Source of the DNA: Bacillota bacterium
Lineage (GTDB): Bacteria > Bacillota > Clostridia > Christensenellales > SZUA-584
Direction: 5' to 3'
DNA: 64,000 nt
Assembly (NCBI GenBank): GCA_023461435.1
Contig: JAEYLC010000044.1
Coordinates: forward strand, 1 to 64,000
The notes beneath the pieces were generated by a model. The model had not been told where the DNA came from. It saw only the letters and a program-made list of their open reading frames with translations, and ran no database searches. Numbering within the stretch: position 1 is the stretch's first letter; each line of letters opens with the position of its first letter. Shown here piece after piece: positions 1-9,394 of this stretch. A program made the translations under genes and the position numbers.

Positions 1-104
1 CCCTTGCATAAGAGATAATGGGCACCGTCGTACCATTTCACTGTGCCAAACGGGTGCTCCGACAGGCACATTCGTTCATGGATCTCTTGTTTTTCCGGAC
101 AGTA
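1..104 (-). pseudogene. IS transposase C-terminal fragment, 5'-truncated
   Basis: The minus strand reads as a continuous peptide from about 104 down to the window edge. It contains ERMCLSEHPFGTVKWYDGAH, which matches the conserved C-terminal region of DDE transposases of the IS1182-like group (LSEHPFGT-K). A stop codon at 105-107 lies directly upstream in frame and nothing transposase-like precedes it, so the N-terminal part is missing. Whether the gene continues normally past base 1 cannot be seen. Confidence 0.7.
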
Positions 105-149
105 TCAGGTCAGCAGCATGTTTTGCATGGGGCAGGCATCTGTTGAAAG

Positions 150-201
150 AAAATAAAAACGCGGGGCCGGACGGCAAAATACTCTGCCGCCCCGGCTCCG
201 C
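150..201 (-). terminator. Rho-independent terminator after the giant secreted protein
   Basis: A GC-rich imperfect hairpin at 161-201 is followed on the minus strand by a T-rich tract (150-160). It lies about 50 bases past the stop codon of the 254-5767 gene. Confidence 0.75.
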
Positions 202-253
202 TTAGGTGCACATTCCAAAAGGCTTTTGTCTCTTTGGAGACCCGTATTAATCT

Positions 254-3200
254 TTACAGTATTATTTTACGGGATTTATACCGCCTCTGTTTATAACCCG
301 TATACAGCCATGCGGCGGCGATATATGCCGCCATAATTGCCGCCGAAACATAGTACCCCACATAGTTTCTGAGCCAGCAAAGTATCAGGCATGCGAGCAC
401 GCTGATGACAATGTAGAGGATCGTCCTTGCCTTTTTCTCGCGGAAATAATCCCTGTGGCGTAGGTAGTTGAGTGTGAGCAGCACCGCAGCGACTACCCAG
501 CCGATCACACACCATATTGAAACCAGCGGCTGGCCGCTTTCCACATTGAACGTCGCGGCGTAGGGCACCTGCTCGTCGCCCACACTGATTATGAAGACAA
601 CCGCGTCGAGACCGCTGAAACCTTCGGACGGACTGTAAACGAGATATCCGTTCTCAATTCTGACGTTGCCGTTCAAAGGCTGTCCGTCTATTGTTATCTG
701 CGCATTCTCGTCAAAATTCTCCCCGAGGTACTCCGCAAGAGGTATTCTTATCTCGTTTCCTTGGGATGTAAACCCTTCATCCGACAGCGGTACGCCATAG
801 CCGAGTGTCGTCGTCTCGCCCGTTTCAGCGCTGGTGTTTGTGATCACCTGGTATTCGACCTGGCCGTTTTCCGTATCCAATATGACCCGGTATGTATCGA
901 TACCGCTGGTTCCCGCGCCGGGCGTATAGTATGCGCTTCCGCCCGCCATGGTCACAGTGCCGCCCGAGGGCTGAGATGCGATCCTCATCTCTCCGTCGGC
1001 AAGGCCCGTGGTGCTGCCGCCGGTGTCATTGGCTCCCGTCCCCGTGTTTTCACCGTTGCCGGAGCCCTGGTTCGAGTTGCCGGGGCTGAATACGGCGGTG
1101 TTATCTCCGGCGAATTCCGGATACGCAACCTTCACCGTGACAGCCGCATCCGCTTTGACCTTCCCGTCCGTCATTGTGTATGAGAATGTATCCGTCCCGG
1201 TAAAGCCATCGGCCGGAGTATACGTGAGTTTGTTGTTCTGTACCGCCGCCTTGCCATGCGCGGGGGCAGAGGCTGCGGTGATGCTGAGCTTATCGCCGTC
1301 AATATCCGAATCGTTCGCAAGAGCGTCTATCGATACAGCCTGCATGTAATACGTATCGGCACTGTCGGCAGACGCTGAAGGCGCATCGTTGACGCTTTTT
1401 ACTGTTATTTGTACGGTCGCGGTCGAGTCGTACTGCCCGTCCGTGACGGTATATGTAAAGGAATCGGAACCGTTAAAGTTTGCGGCGGGCGTATATTTCA
1501 GACTGCTGCCAGCCTTCGCAACCGTCCCGTTTGACGCGTTGCCGACTGATCCGATCGAGAGCGAACTGTCCACATCGTTGTCGTTGGCGAGGACGTTGAT
1601 CATCACTTCTTTGTCCTCGTCGGTCGATGCGCTGTCGGCAGAGGCCGTCGGCGCGTCGTTGACCGCGGTAACGGTGATTGTTACAGGCGCTGTGCTCACC
1701 GCGCCCTTGCTGTCCGCCGCCGAATACATAAACGATACGGTGCCGTTAAAATTCGAGGCTGGCGTAAAGGTGATGACCCCGGCTTCCAGCGAGAGCCGTC
1801 CGGCTGTGAGCTTCGAGAGAGGCGATACCGATGTAACACTTAAGGCATCGCTGTCCGCCCGGCCTGTATCGGCGTCCGTGTCGTTTGAGAGCACGGAGAG
1901 AGCCGTTTTCGCAGCGTCTTCCTTCATCGTAAATGCATCTTCCGCACAAACGGGCGCTGTGTTTTGCATCGTTGACAGCGTGACCTCGGCGGACCGCACG
2001 TTGCCCGCCGTATCCAGCGCTTCCACTTTAATCGTCACCAGCTGGCCGCGCGCGTAACCGCCCAGCGTTTCGTTCACAGCCGTCTTCCAGTCGGACCAGC
2101 TTGTCCCATTGAATATGCGATATGCCGCCATCCCAGACTCGGCATCGGTCGTTGAGGCTGAAATATTGATGGAATCGATCGTTGTTGAGCTTGCCGTTAT
2201 CGCGAACGGCTTCGGCGCATCCACGTCCACCTTAACAACCTTTGAGCCGGATTCCGATATGTTGCCCGCGCCGTCAAGGGCGCGGTAATAAATCGTATAC
2301 ACGCCCGACGCGCTGAACATATAGGTGCTGCCGTTTTTCCATTCACCTGAACCGACTTTGTATTGGTAACCGTTAAGCCCGCTTGCCGCATCCGCTGAAC
2401 CGCTCAAAGTGATCTCAACGCTGCTTGTGGCCCAGGTGCCTTCGGTATAAGCCTTGGCACTGGACACCATGGCTATGTCGGGCTTTGCGGGGGCCGTCTT
2501 GTCGATCTTAACCGTTCTGCTGACGGTGGTCGTGTTGCCGCTCTCGTCCGTCACCCTGAACCACCCGGTGTGCGTTCCTTCGTCGCTGAACGTCAGGCTG
2601 TCGCCATCCGAGAACGCCGTGCCGTCTTCGGACACTTCGTAAATGATATTGTCTCCTTCGGTCAGGTTGTCGTCCGAGAGGCTTGCCGTCAATGTCACTG
2701 TTTTGTTCGTCCAGTCGGTCGTGTAGCCGGGCGAAATCTCAACGGTGGGCTCGCCGGGCGCTTCAAGATCAACCTTGATTAATTCTGAACCTTCGGCGGA
2801 CACGTTCCCCGCGTTATCGACCGAGCGGTAATGCAGCGTGTGAACGCCCGAAACGTTGAATGTGTATGCGCTGCCGTCCTGCCAGGTTCCGTCGTCTATT
2901 TTATACTGGTAACCCGCAAAACCGCTGTGTGCATCCGTAGCACCGGACAGCGTGACGGAAACGTTCTGCGCCGACCATGTTCCCCCCGTATAATCACCGG
3001 AAGACGTGCTCATTGATATCTCCGGCGTTGAAGGCGCCGTATTATCCAATTTGACCGTTTTGGATGCAACCGTGCTGTTGCCGCTTACATCGCTGACCTT
3101 GAAGTGAACCGTAAATGTCCCAGTCTCTCCGGCCAGCGTCCGCACGTTGCCCGACGAATAATCCGTATCGTCATCGGAGACTTCATAGATAAGGCTTGCG

Positions 3201-5767
3201 CCTGCTGTAAAGTCGTCCGTCGAGCCCGATGCCGTCAGCGTCAGATCCCCTTTTGCCCAGGTCCCGTCCGTATACGCCGGCGTTACCGCTATGGCTGGGG
3301 TACTGGGCGCGGAAGTGTCCGTAAGCGTGAAGGGCCCGAAATAACCTGTCTTCACATTGTTTGCGTAGTCGCGCGCCTGATAATGTATATAGTTCGCGCC
3401 GAGATTGTGGAGCGTCACGCTGTATACATTGTTTGTGCCCATCGAGCCCCATTCCGCCGGCGTTGCCGTCGTGGAGGTCACCACCGCGAACCTGTGGCTG
3501 AACCCGCTTCCCCCCTCTTCATCATCGAAGGTCAGCTGCACGGTTTTCGGCTCGTTGTAGTTGCCGCCATCCGGCGTATTGGACGCGGCGGTCGGGGCGG
3601 TCGCGTCGCGGACGACGGTGAGATAACGCGCCACCTCTTCAGACCATACATTGCTCGCATTGCGAACCTTCAGCGTAATTTTGTACGTTCCCGAGCCCGC
3701 GTCCGCAAAGTTTTCCAAAGGTGTGGCGGCGGTGCCGGAAACCGGATAGATCTGCGCGCCATCCTTGGATACCGTCCACGCCCTTGCGGTAATTGTTTTG
3801 CCCTGCGGGTCGTAGGATGTGTCGTCATAGGCAACGTCTTCCGTAATGTACGTCAGCAGCTTGCTTGGCGATACCTTGAATTCCGCCACGGGCACCGAAT
3901 CAGTCGTCGCCTCGGTGGACACATATCGGTAGTAAGGGTCGCTCTCCACGTTGTACCCGTCGGTGACGACCTGACGGACGATATAGTTTTTATTCGCTGC
4001 GAACGACGAAGGCTGCCCGGATATCCACGTTGATGAGTTTGTTTCCCTGTACTGCCAAGTTTCGGAGGCGATGCCCTTGCCCGGTGCGTTCTCGAAATCG
4101 GGGTCATAGGCGTTGTCCGTGATGGAAACCGTGTATCCTCCGCTTCCGTCAGAAGCCGTACTCAGCGAAAATCCCGCAACAGGCTTTCTGTGCACATAGA
4201 CCGTTTTGACAAGCGTATCCTGATAATAGATATCGTATTTTCCTGCCTCGGAAAACGAAATGTCAAGGTTGTTAAGGTACATGTTATGATATGGTACAGT
4301 TCCCGTCGAATTATCATAAATTTGGCTCTGTACCACCTTCCATTTGCCGTTCGGCCAATTTTCATCCGCCGTGTTGGTCTTCTCAGAATCGGGTGAGATG
4401 GCAAGAGCGCTCGGTTTGCCGTAAATCAGGTATTCCGCATCGGGGTCCACATCCTCGCTATACTCGTTATAAATGTAATCGGCTATCGCCGCGATCTGTT
4501 CCGCATATGTATCGGTGGCCGTTACATCCTTGTCAACGAATGTTCCCTTGCCGTCATTCTTCGTTATGAACGCATTACCGTCTGAATCATTCCTGCCCCA
4601 GCCAATATAGTGTATGTTCTCGTTGCCAAGGCGCGAGAGGATCTCACCGAGCGCCTTATCGTTTGAGAAATCAGCCACCGCGCCGTCTTCGGCGTTGATG
4701 ATGAAGCGCTTGGACTCGCCGCGCCATTCAGGCTCGCGGATAACCTCCGAAAAGCGCTTGGTCGATTCGGTAGTCATTTTGACATCGAAGAATGTAAAAT
4801 GTGTGTGTTGTGCGCATCCGTGGGACAGGTAACCGACGAGCGGCCCAAAGCCGTATGCACCAAAATCAGAGGGAAGCGTCACTTCGGCGGCATGTCCACC
4901 CGCATCCAGTGACCAGTCTATAAGACCGCCGTTATACCACATTTTAATCGAGGTAGACGTCGCTTCAATCTTACCCCCCCTTGTCCTCTCGCTTCCCACG
5001 GTTTTCGAAGCAATTCTTGTAAAACCACTGTACGATTCTATATTGGTGCCTGCCGAATTATGAAATGCGTTGACGTCAACGTTAGAAAATCTGTAGATTT
5101 CTACCGTGGGCGGCGGCGCGCTGCCTGGATAACGGAAAAATATCAGGTATCCCGACATGGTCCTGCTCGCGAGGTTGGTATTCGATGTCATCGACGTGTT
5201 AAACAAAAATCCGGCGCCGTTCAGGGCGTCGTAGAACTCGCCTTCCTGTATCGTAAAGTCGAATATCTTTTTGCCGTACTGCGTGTTGGGCATATACATG
5301 AAATCTTTATATCCCGGCGCGCCGTAGCCGTAAAAATCGATGTCAGCCGTATCACCGTCAACGACCGGCGAAATATGCTGTGTGAGCGTATAGTTGCCGT
5401 TTCCCTCCGCATAGTATGGCCGGTAATAAGGAATCACACTTGAATCGTTGTAATTGGTATGGTCATAAGTCTCCCAGCCGGAGGTTGTGTTGCCCGCGCT
5501 GACTGCGCTTGATTCGACAGCCGTTATCTTTATCTTGTCAGCGGGAACACCTCTTGCGGTTAGCGCCGCCTCAAGGTCTTCCTGCACATCGGACACCTCG
5601 GAGTCGGTCTGCCCCAGTGTCAGCACCACATCCAACAGATCGTCCTGTGACACGCTGATGCTGATATCGTGAACATCAGCCGCAAATACAGCGCCGCCGA
5701 AGCTCATACCCAAAAGCATTGCTGCGATCACAATAATTGACGATACCCGTTTAACAGAATCACGCAT
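254..5767 (-). CDS. Giant secreted multidomain Ig/cadherin-like repeat protein with C-terminal membrane anchor
   Basis: 1837 residues. A signal peptide (about 1-29, ending GGAVFA) is followed by a unique region (about 30-550) without a recognised catalytic motif. Next come alternating Ig-like modules (about 700-1200) in which two repeat types, EVS(D/E)D.T.(Y/F) and GYQYK...W..G, each occur twice. Three cadherin/VCBS-like units follow, with VNDAP(T/S)ASADSA or NTAPVCAEDAF starts and L(A/S)ND.D. motifs. After a Gly/Asn/Thr-rich linker and two more beta-rich segments, the protein ends in three hydrophobic helices and a basic tail instead of an LPXTG signal. The start is supported by GGAGAATGA upstream. 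It is probably a surface adhesin or matrix protein; the ligand is unknown. A SARP-type two-component system lies directly upstream on the same strand. Confidence 0.85.
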   Translation of the reverse strand: MRDSVKRVSSIIVIAAMLLGMSFGGAVFAADVHDISISVSQDDLLDVVLTLGQTDSEVSDVQEDLEAALTARGVPADKIKITAVESSAVSAGNTTSGWETYDHTNYNDSSVIPYYRPYYAEGNGNYTLTQHISPVVDGDTADIDFYGYGAPGYKDFMYMPNTQYGKKIFDFTIQEGEFYDALNGAGFLFNTSMTSNTNLASRTMSGYLIFFRYPGSAPPPTVEIYRFSNVDVNAFHNSAGTNIESYSGFTRIASKTVGSERTRGGKIEATSTSIKMWYNGGLIDWSLDAGGHAAEVTLPSDFGAYGFGPLVGYLSHGCAQHTHFTFFDVKMTTESTKRFSEVIREPEWRGESKRFIINAEDGAVADFSNDKALGEILSRLGNENIHYIGWGRNDSDGNAFITKNDGKGTFVDKDVTATDTYAEQIAAIADYIYNEYSEDVDPDAEYLIYGKPSALAISPDSEKTNTADENWPNGKWKVVQSQIYDNSTGTVPYHNMYLNNLDISFSEAGKYDIYYQDTLVKTVYVHRKPVAGFSLSTASDGSGGYTVSITDNAYDPDFENAPGKGIASETWQYRETNSSTWISGQPSSFAANKNYIVRQVVTDGYNVESDPYYRYVSTEATTDSVPVAEFKVSPSKLLTYITEDVAYDDTSYDPQGKTITARAWTVSKDGAQIYPVSGTAATPLENFADAGSGTYKITLKVRNASNVWSEEVARYLTVVRDATAPTAASNTPDGGNYNEPKTVQLTFDDEEGGSGFSHRFAVVTSTTATPAEWGSMGTNNVYSVTLHNLGANYIHYQARDYANNVKTGYFGPFTLTDTSAPSTPAIAVTPAYTDGTWAKGDLTLTASGSTDDFTAGASLIYEVSDDDTDYSSGNVRTLAGETGTFTVHFKVSDVSGNSTVASKTVKLDNTAPSTPEISMSTSSGDYTGGTWSAQNVSVTLSGATDAHSGFAGYQYKIDDGTWQDGSAYTFNVSGVHTLHYRSVDNAGNVSAEGSELIKVDLEAPGEPTVEISPGYTTDWTNKTVTLTASLSDDNLTEGDNIIYEVSEDGTAFSDGDSLTFSDEGTHTGWFRVTDESGNTTTVSRTVKIDKTAPAKPDIAMVSSAKAYTEGTWATSSVEITLSGSADAASGLNGYQYKVGSGEWKNGSTYMFSASGVYTIYYRALDGAGNISESGSKVVKVDVDAPKPFAITASSTTIDSINISASTTDAESGMAAYRIFNGTSWSDWKTAVNETLGGYARGQLVTIKVEALDTAGNVRSAEVTLSTMQNTAPVCAEDAFTMKEDAAKTALSVLSNDTDADTGRADSDALSVTSVSPLSKLTAGRLSLEAGVITFTPASNFNGTVSFMYSAADSKGAVSTAPVTITVTAVNDAPTASADSASTDEDKEVMINVLANDNDVDSSLSIGSVGNASNGTVAKAGSSLKYTPAANFNGSDSFTYTVTDGQYDSTATVQITVKSVNDAPSASADSADTYYMQAVSIDALANDSDIDGDKLSITAASAPAHGKAAVQNNKLTYTPADGFTGTDTFSYTMTDGKVKADAAVTVKVAYPEFAGDNTAVFSPGNSNQGSGNGENTGTGANDTGGSTTGLADGEMRIASQPSGGTVTMAGGSAYYTPGAGTSGIDTYRVILDTENGQVEYQVITNTSAETGETTTLGYGVPLSDEGFTSQGNEIRIPLAEYLGENFDENAQITIDGQPLNGNVRIENGYLVYSPSEGFSGLDAVVFIISVGDEQVPYAATFNVESGQPLVSIWCVIGWVVAAVLLTLNYLRHRDYFREKKARTILYIVISVLACLILCWLRNYVGYYVSAAIMAAYIAAAWLYTGYKQRRYKSRKIIL

Positions 5768-5891
5768 ATTTCATTCTCCATCCTTCTCTGATAGGCTTTT
5801 GTCGTCAGTACACAGTTTTTTGATACCTATTTAAATAACTATAAACATCTGATTTCACCAAAGTTTCATCAAAAAAGGACAATTGATAATA

Positions 5892-5913
5892 AAACGGGCT
5901 TTTTAGCCCGTTT
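5892..5913 (-). terminator. Hairpin terminator after the response regulator
   Basis: AAACGGGCT (5892-5900) pairs with AGCCCGTTT (5905-5913) around a 4-base loop. On the minus strand an A/T-rich tract follows. It separates the response regulator (ends 5971) from the secreted protein start at 5767. Confidence 0.6.
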
Positions 5914-5970
5914 CAGCCTGATATCAGCGTGATATTTTTAGCATTTACTTAAGGCGCACGAATGAAAAGC

Positions 5971-7071
5971 TTACAACCAGTCCATGAGCCGGTAGACAGA
6001 CTCGGAAGGTTCAAGGTCAAGCTCTTTTTTTAGAAACGAACAGTATGAAGAATAGTGCCGGGCTGCGGCTGATTTGTTCTGTGTTTTGCGGTACAGCATG
6101 AGCAAATGCCTTGTCACGCTTTCCGACAGCGGATCGTGCCTGTACGCTTTCAGCAAAGTTTCGGCCGCATCGCCGTCCCTGTCACGGCTCATGTAAAGCG
6201 TCGAGAGTTCGGTGGCGCTTTGAATGTACATATCCAGTATACGCTGGCGTTCAAAGGCCGCCCAATCGTAAGGCAGCGTGCCAAGATAGTCTCCGGTATA
6301 CAGGGCCTCCATACGGGCCAGCGCTTCGATGCGTCTGTCTTCCTGTTTGTGCAGTTTATAGAATTGATCCACGTCGTAATCCGCATTGATAATTTGTAGA
6401 TGATATTTCCCGTCGATGGATATTTGACCGCGGTCTATTCCGTAGTCAACGAGCGCCTTGCGGATATAGTAAATACCGTTATAAAGCTGTTTGACGGCTC
6501 TGTCAGGATTGTCCTGGCGCCAGAGCGCATCCAGTATTTTATCTTTGGTTAGATCCCGCTGCATATTGTGCAATAAAAATGCAAACAGTTCTTTGGTCTT
6601 TTCGGCACGCCATTTGATCGGTGCAGCTCCTTGCTCGACTTCAAAGCCGCCAAGGCAGCGGATCTTCAGCTTATTTGTGTTTTTAGTTGTCTGTCCGGCA
6701 TTTTTTTCGGTATGCTTCTTTCGCACCTTTTCCAGCGTCATTTCGAGTCTCGCTTGATCCACGGGCTTCAGTAAATAATCAAGAGCGCTCAATTCAAACG
6801 CTTTTACAGCGAATTCATCATAAGCCGTTACAAAAACAACATCCGTGTCAGGGCTTTCATTATATATCAGCGACGCGGCATCAATACCGCTTAACTGCGG
6901 GATGTTGATATCCAGAAAAACGATGTCGGGAGCTGCTTCCTTAAACTGGCGTATGCCTTCGTATGGATCGGTATACATGCCCAGGATTTCGATATCCGGG
7001 TATTTGTTCAGCATTGCCTGAAGCCCGCGCAGCGCCGGACGTTCATCGTCAATCAGTATGGCTTTCATCAA
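5971..7071 (-). CDS. Response regulator with winged-helix and BTAD (SARP-like) output
   Basis: 366 residues. The receiver domain (1-120) has the acidic pair DD8-9, phospho-acceptor Asp54 in FLDINIP, a VTAYDEF switch segment and the conserved Lys in LLKPVD. An OmpR-type winged helix follows at about 135-230 (LGGFEVEQG..., WRAEKTKELFAFLL). The C-terminal third is helical and matches bacterial transcriptional activation domains (Y.GDYL, W...ER..., LEPS at the end). The gene overlaps the upstream kinase gene by 23 bases, so the two are co-translated. This receiver plus SARP-like arrangement is known in Firmicutes. The target is unknown; the adjacent secreted protein gene is the obvious candidate. 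Confidence 0.88.
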   Translation of the reverse strand: MMKAILIDDERPALRGLQAMLNKYPDIEILGMYTDPYEGIRQFKEAAPDIVFLDINIPQLSGIDAASLIYNESPDTDVVFVTAYDEFAVKAFELSALDYLLKPVDQARLEMTLEKVRKKHTEKNAGQTTKNTNKLKIRCLGGFEVEQGAAPIKWRAEKTKELFAFLLHNMQRDLTKDKILDALWRQDNPDRAVKQLYNGIYYIRKALVDYGIDRGQISIDGKYHLQIINADYDVDQFYKLHKQEDRRIEALARMEALYTGDYLGTLPYDWAAFERQRILDMYIQSATELSTLYMSRDRDGDAAETLLKAYRHDPLSESVTRHLLMLYRKTQNKSAAARHYSSYCSFLKKELDLEPSESVYRLMDWL

Positions 7072-8908
7072 TCTTTTTCCCCTTCCCCGGCAACGGTATG
7101 CACCAGCTTACGCTGGTACCCTCTCCGTTTGCGCTTGTTATGGTAAGCCCTTTGCCATATAACCTCTGCAGCCTTTTGTGGATATTAAGGAGCGCCACAC
7201 CTTTTTGCTGCGCGCCCGCTAAAATGGCCCTGACTTCCCGTTCTTCCATGCCGATTCCGTCATCGCTGACGCTGAACCTGATCTGTCTGTCGTCTTCTTT
7301 AATACTGACGAACAGATGGCCGGGTCCTGATTTGGGCAGCAGGCCGTGGTGGATCGCATTTTCAATGACGGGCTGCAGCATGAGCACCGGCACGCTGGCG
7401 GATGTATTCGCGTTAATATCGAAATGTATGATAAGACGGTCCTCAAAGCGGGCTTTTTCAATATCCACATAGGATTTCGCAAGCTCCATCTCTTTTTCGA
7501 GCGTCACCATATGTCCGGGGGTGAAATCAAAGCTTCTTCGCAGATAACTCGAAAAAGCCACCAGCAGTTCTCTGACCTTCGTTGAATCGTAATGCGAAGC
7601 GGCGACGATGGTATTGAGTGTGTTATACACGAAATGGGGCTTGATCTGCGCCTGCCTGAAAGCAAGCTCGGCCGCCATCATTTCATTAAAATAGCGTCTG
7701 ATTCTTTGCGCCTGAACGATCATCTGCATCAAAAGGAAAAACAAAAGCCCGAAATGATAGAGCTCTCCGTAGGCCGGATTGATAATATTCATCCAAAACA
7801 GATCGTCATGAACATATGTGGCGGCGGCCACAACGATACCGCACAGGTTCAGCCAGCCGCCTTCCCGTTTGTTTTTAATACCGATGCTGATAGCCAGTAC
7901 GGTACCCAAAACAATGATGATGTTGAGAATGCTGGAAGGCGTCGCCGTATATTCGGAATAAAAATAAACGGGCGTAATCAAATAGATCAGCTGCCTTAAT
8001 GAGGCGACGGACAGTGAGAACCAAAACAGTACGCGCGAAAGCTTTGATTTAAAAAGCATGTGAATGAACAGCGGCAGAAAGAAGAACAGCCAGGCATCCG
8101 AGCTGTACCAAATCAAGGCCATCGTATCAAAGGACATCGGTATGAACCGCAGCAATGTCAGCTGCCCCACCATATTGGCGGCAATGAGAATAACGACGCA
8201 GAAACAGGAGAAGACAAGCAAATAACGAAGCTCTCTGCGCATCAGATACAATGCAAAGAAAAACAGCATGACGATGACCAGCGCGCCGCATAGGAAAGCC
8301 TCCCTTTGCATAATGCCGTCCTGCATGGCCGCCATCTGCTTCGAACCGCCCAAAAACGCGCTATACCAAAAGCCGCCTCTCGCGTATGTGTGATTGGATA
8401 CGTATATTGTTATTGTAAAATCTTTATCGGGTATATCAAAATAAACTGTTTGGGGACGGTATTCGCCTTGCTCGTCGTCCGCCGTTTCTGCGGGAACACC
8501 GTTCTGGGCTATCAGCTCGTTATCAATATAAATTTGATATGCACTTGAGAATGTAAAAAGCCTGAGGCCAAGCTGTGTGCCCGGAGATAACGACGTTTTC
8601 ACCGTGGCTCTGTATGATGCGAAGCCTATGCCGGGAATCGGCTGTCCGTCAACAATTGTGCCATTCCAGACACTTGGGACCCGGACGCAGGCATCCGGAC
8701 TCAGGGAGACTTCAGACGGGTCAATAAACCGGTTCCAGTAAAATTCCCAGCTGCCGTCAAGGCGCACGCTGCCGTCCCGGTCAAAATCCCAGCCGGAAAG
8801 GTCTATGGCGCCTTCTGCGACCGTTTGAGCACCGGCCACTGTTCTGGTACAGCCTGAAAGGGGTATTATAATTATAATACAAAGCAATAGGGCAATTCGT
8901 TTTATCAT
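7049..8908 (-). CDS. LytS/YehU-like sensor histidine kinase with 7TMR-DISM sensor
   Basis: 619 residues. The N-terminus has a signal/lipobox-like stretch (IIPLSGC). An extracellular beta-rich domain (about 35-185; LDGSWEFYW..., SYRATVK, RLFTFSSAYQIYID) resembles the 7TMR-DISM jelly-roll sensor. Seven hydrophobic segments follow (about 205-395). The catalytic part is of the His_kinase/LytS type: phospho-acceptor His in IKPHFVYNTLN, N box QPVIENAIHHGL and G box DDGIGM. Such sensors often bind carbohydrate-like ligands, but none can be named from sequence. The start is ATG with a weak ribosome site. It forms an operon with the overlapping response regulator. Confidence 0.88.
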   Translation of the reverse strand: MIKRIALLLCIIIIIPLSGCTRTVAGAQTVAEGAIDLSGWDFDRDGSVRLDGSWEFYWNRFIDPSEVSLSPDACVRVPSVWNGTIVDGQPIPGIGFASYRATVKTSLSPGTQLGLRLFTFSSAYQIYIDNELIAQNGVPAETADDEQGEYRPQTVYFDIPDKDFTITIYVSNHTYARGGFWYSAFLGGSKQMAAMQDGIMQREAFLCGALVIVMLFFFALYLMRRELRYLLVFSCFCVVILIAANMVGQLTLLRFIPMSFDTMALIWYSSDAWLFFFLPLFIHMLFKSKLSRVLFWFSLSVASLRQLIYLITPVYFYSEYTATPSSILNIIIVLGTVLAISIGIKNKREGGWLNLCGIVVAAATYVHDDLFWMNIINPAYGELYHFGLLFFLLMQMIVQAQRIRRYFNEMMAAELAFRQAQIKPHFVYNTLNTIVAASHYDSTKVRELLVAFSSYLRRSFDFTPGHMVTLEKEMELAKSYVDIEKARFEDRLIIHFDINANTSASVPVLMLQPVIENAIHHGLLPKSGPGHLFVSIKEDDRQIRFSVSDDGIGMEEREVRAILAGAQQKGVALLNIHKRLQRLYGKGLTITSANGEGTSVSWCIPLPGKGKKIDESHTD

Positions 8909-9302
8909 CGTTGTTATATTTTTCTGTTTCTGCTCTCTGCAAGTTATATATTGATTAGCTATACTGAAAATCCCGATGACTATTTCCGAGATAGTGGATA
9001 AGGAATCATTACTATGATAAATTATAGTCTATTTCTTTTCATTATTAAAGAGCCATTGCTAAAATAATAATTGTATAGGGGAAGCCTGTTATGGTCTCAA
9101 CGGCGACGTTTTTCAAAGGCTCCGCTTAATATGACAAAGCAGCTAATTAACTAGATAACTGTATGCTTTGAATATGCATTTGCTTTTATTTTCTGTCGAC
9201 AAGAAAATATCGCCTTTTCGATCACGTCCGTCAAGATAATGTCATAAGCCTTTGTTTTGACATAGTGCTGATGGGACGGATGAGAAAACCGGCGGTTCAA
9301 AA
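8909..9302. other. Intergenic region without a recognisable gene
   Basis: An AT-rich spacer between the LytS-like kinase and the minus-strand exported protein. It presumably carries the kinase promoter near 8909-9050. I see no ORF with a ribosome site, no convincing repeat and no RNA gene. Confidence 0.5.
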
Positions 9303-9345
9303 GGAATAAAAACGTCCTGCCGGGCATTATTACCGCAGCAGGACG
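9303..9345 (-). terminator. Rho-independent terminator of the 9395-12691 operon
   Basis: CGTCCTGC (9313-9320) pairs perfectly with GCAGGACG (9338-9345). On the minus strand it is followed by TTTTTATTCC. It lies about 50 bases after the stop of the exported protein gene. Confidence 0.85.
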
Positions 9346-9394
9346 CTATCATTTTTCCTCAGGAGAACGGGGACTGTTCGTAATAGTAGCCAGA

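Noticed and set aside
8909..9302. Possible small RNA or gene in the gap
   Set aside because: No promoter-terminator pair or ORF with a ribosome site could be supported.
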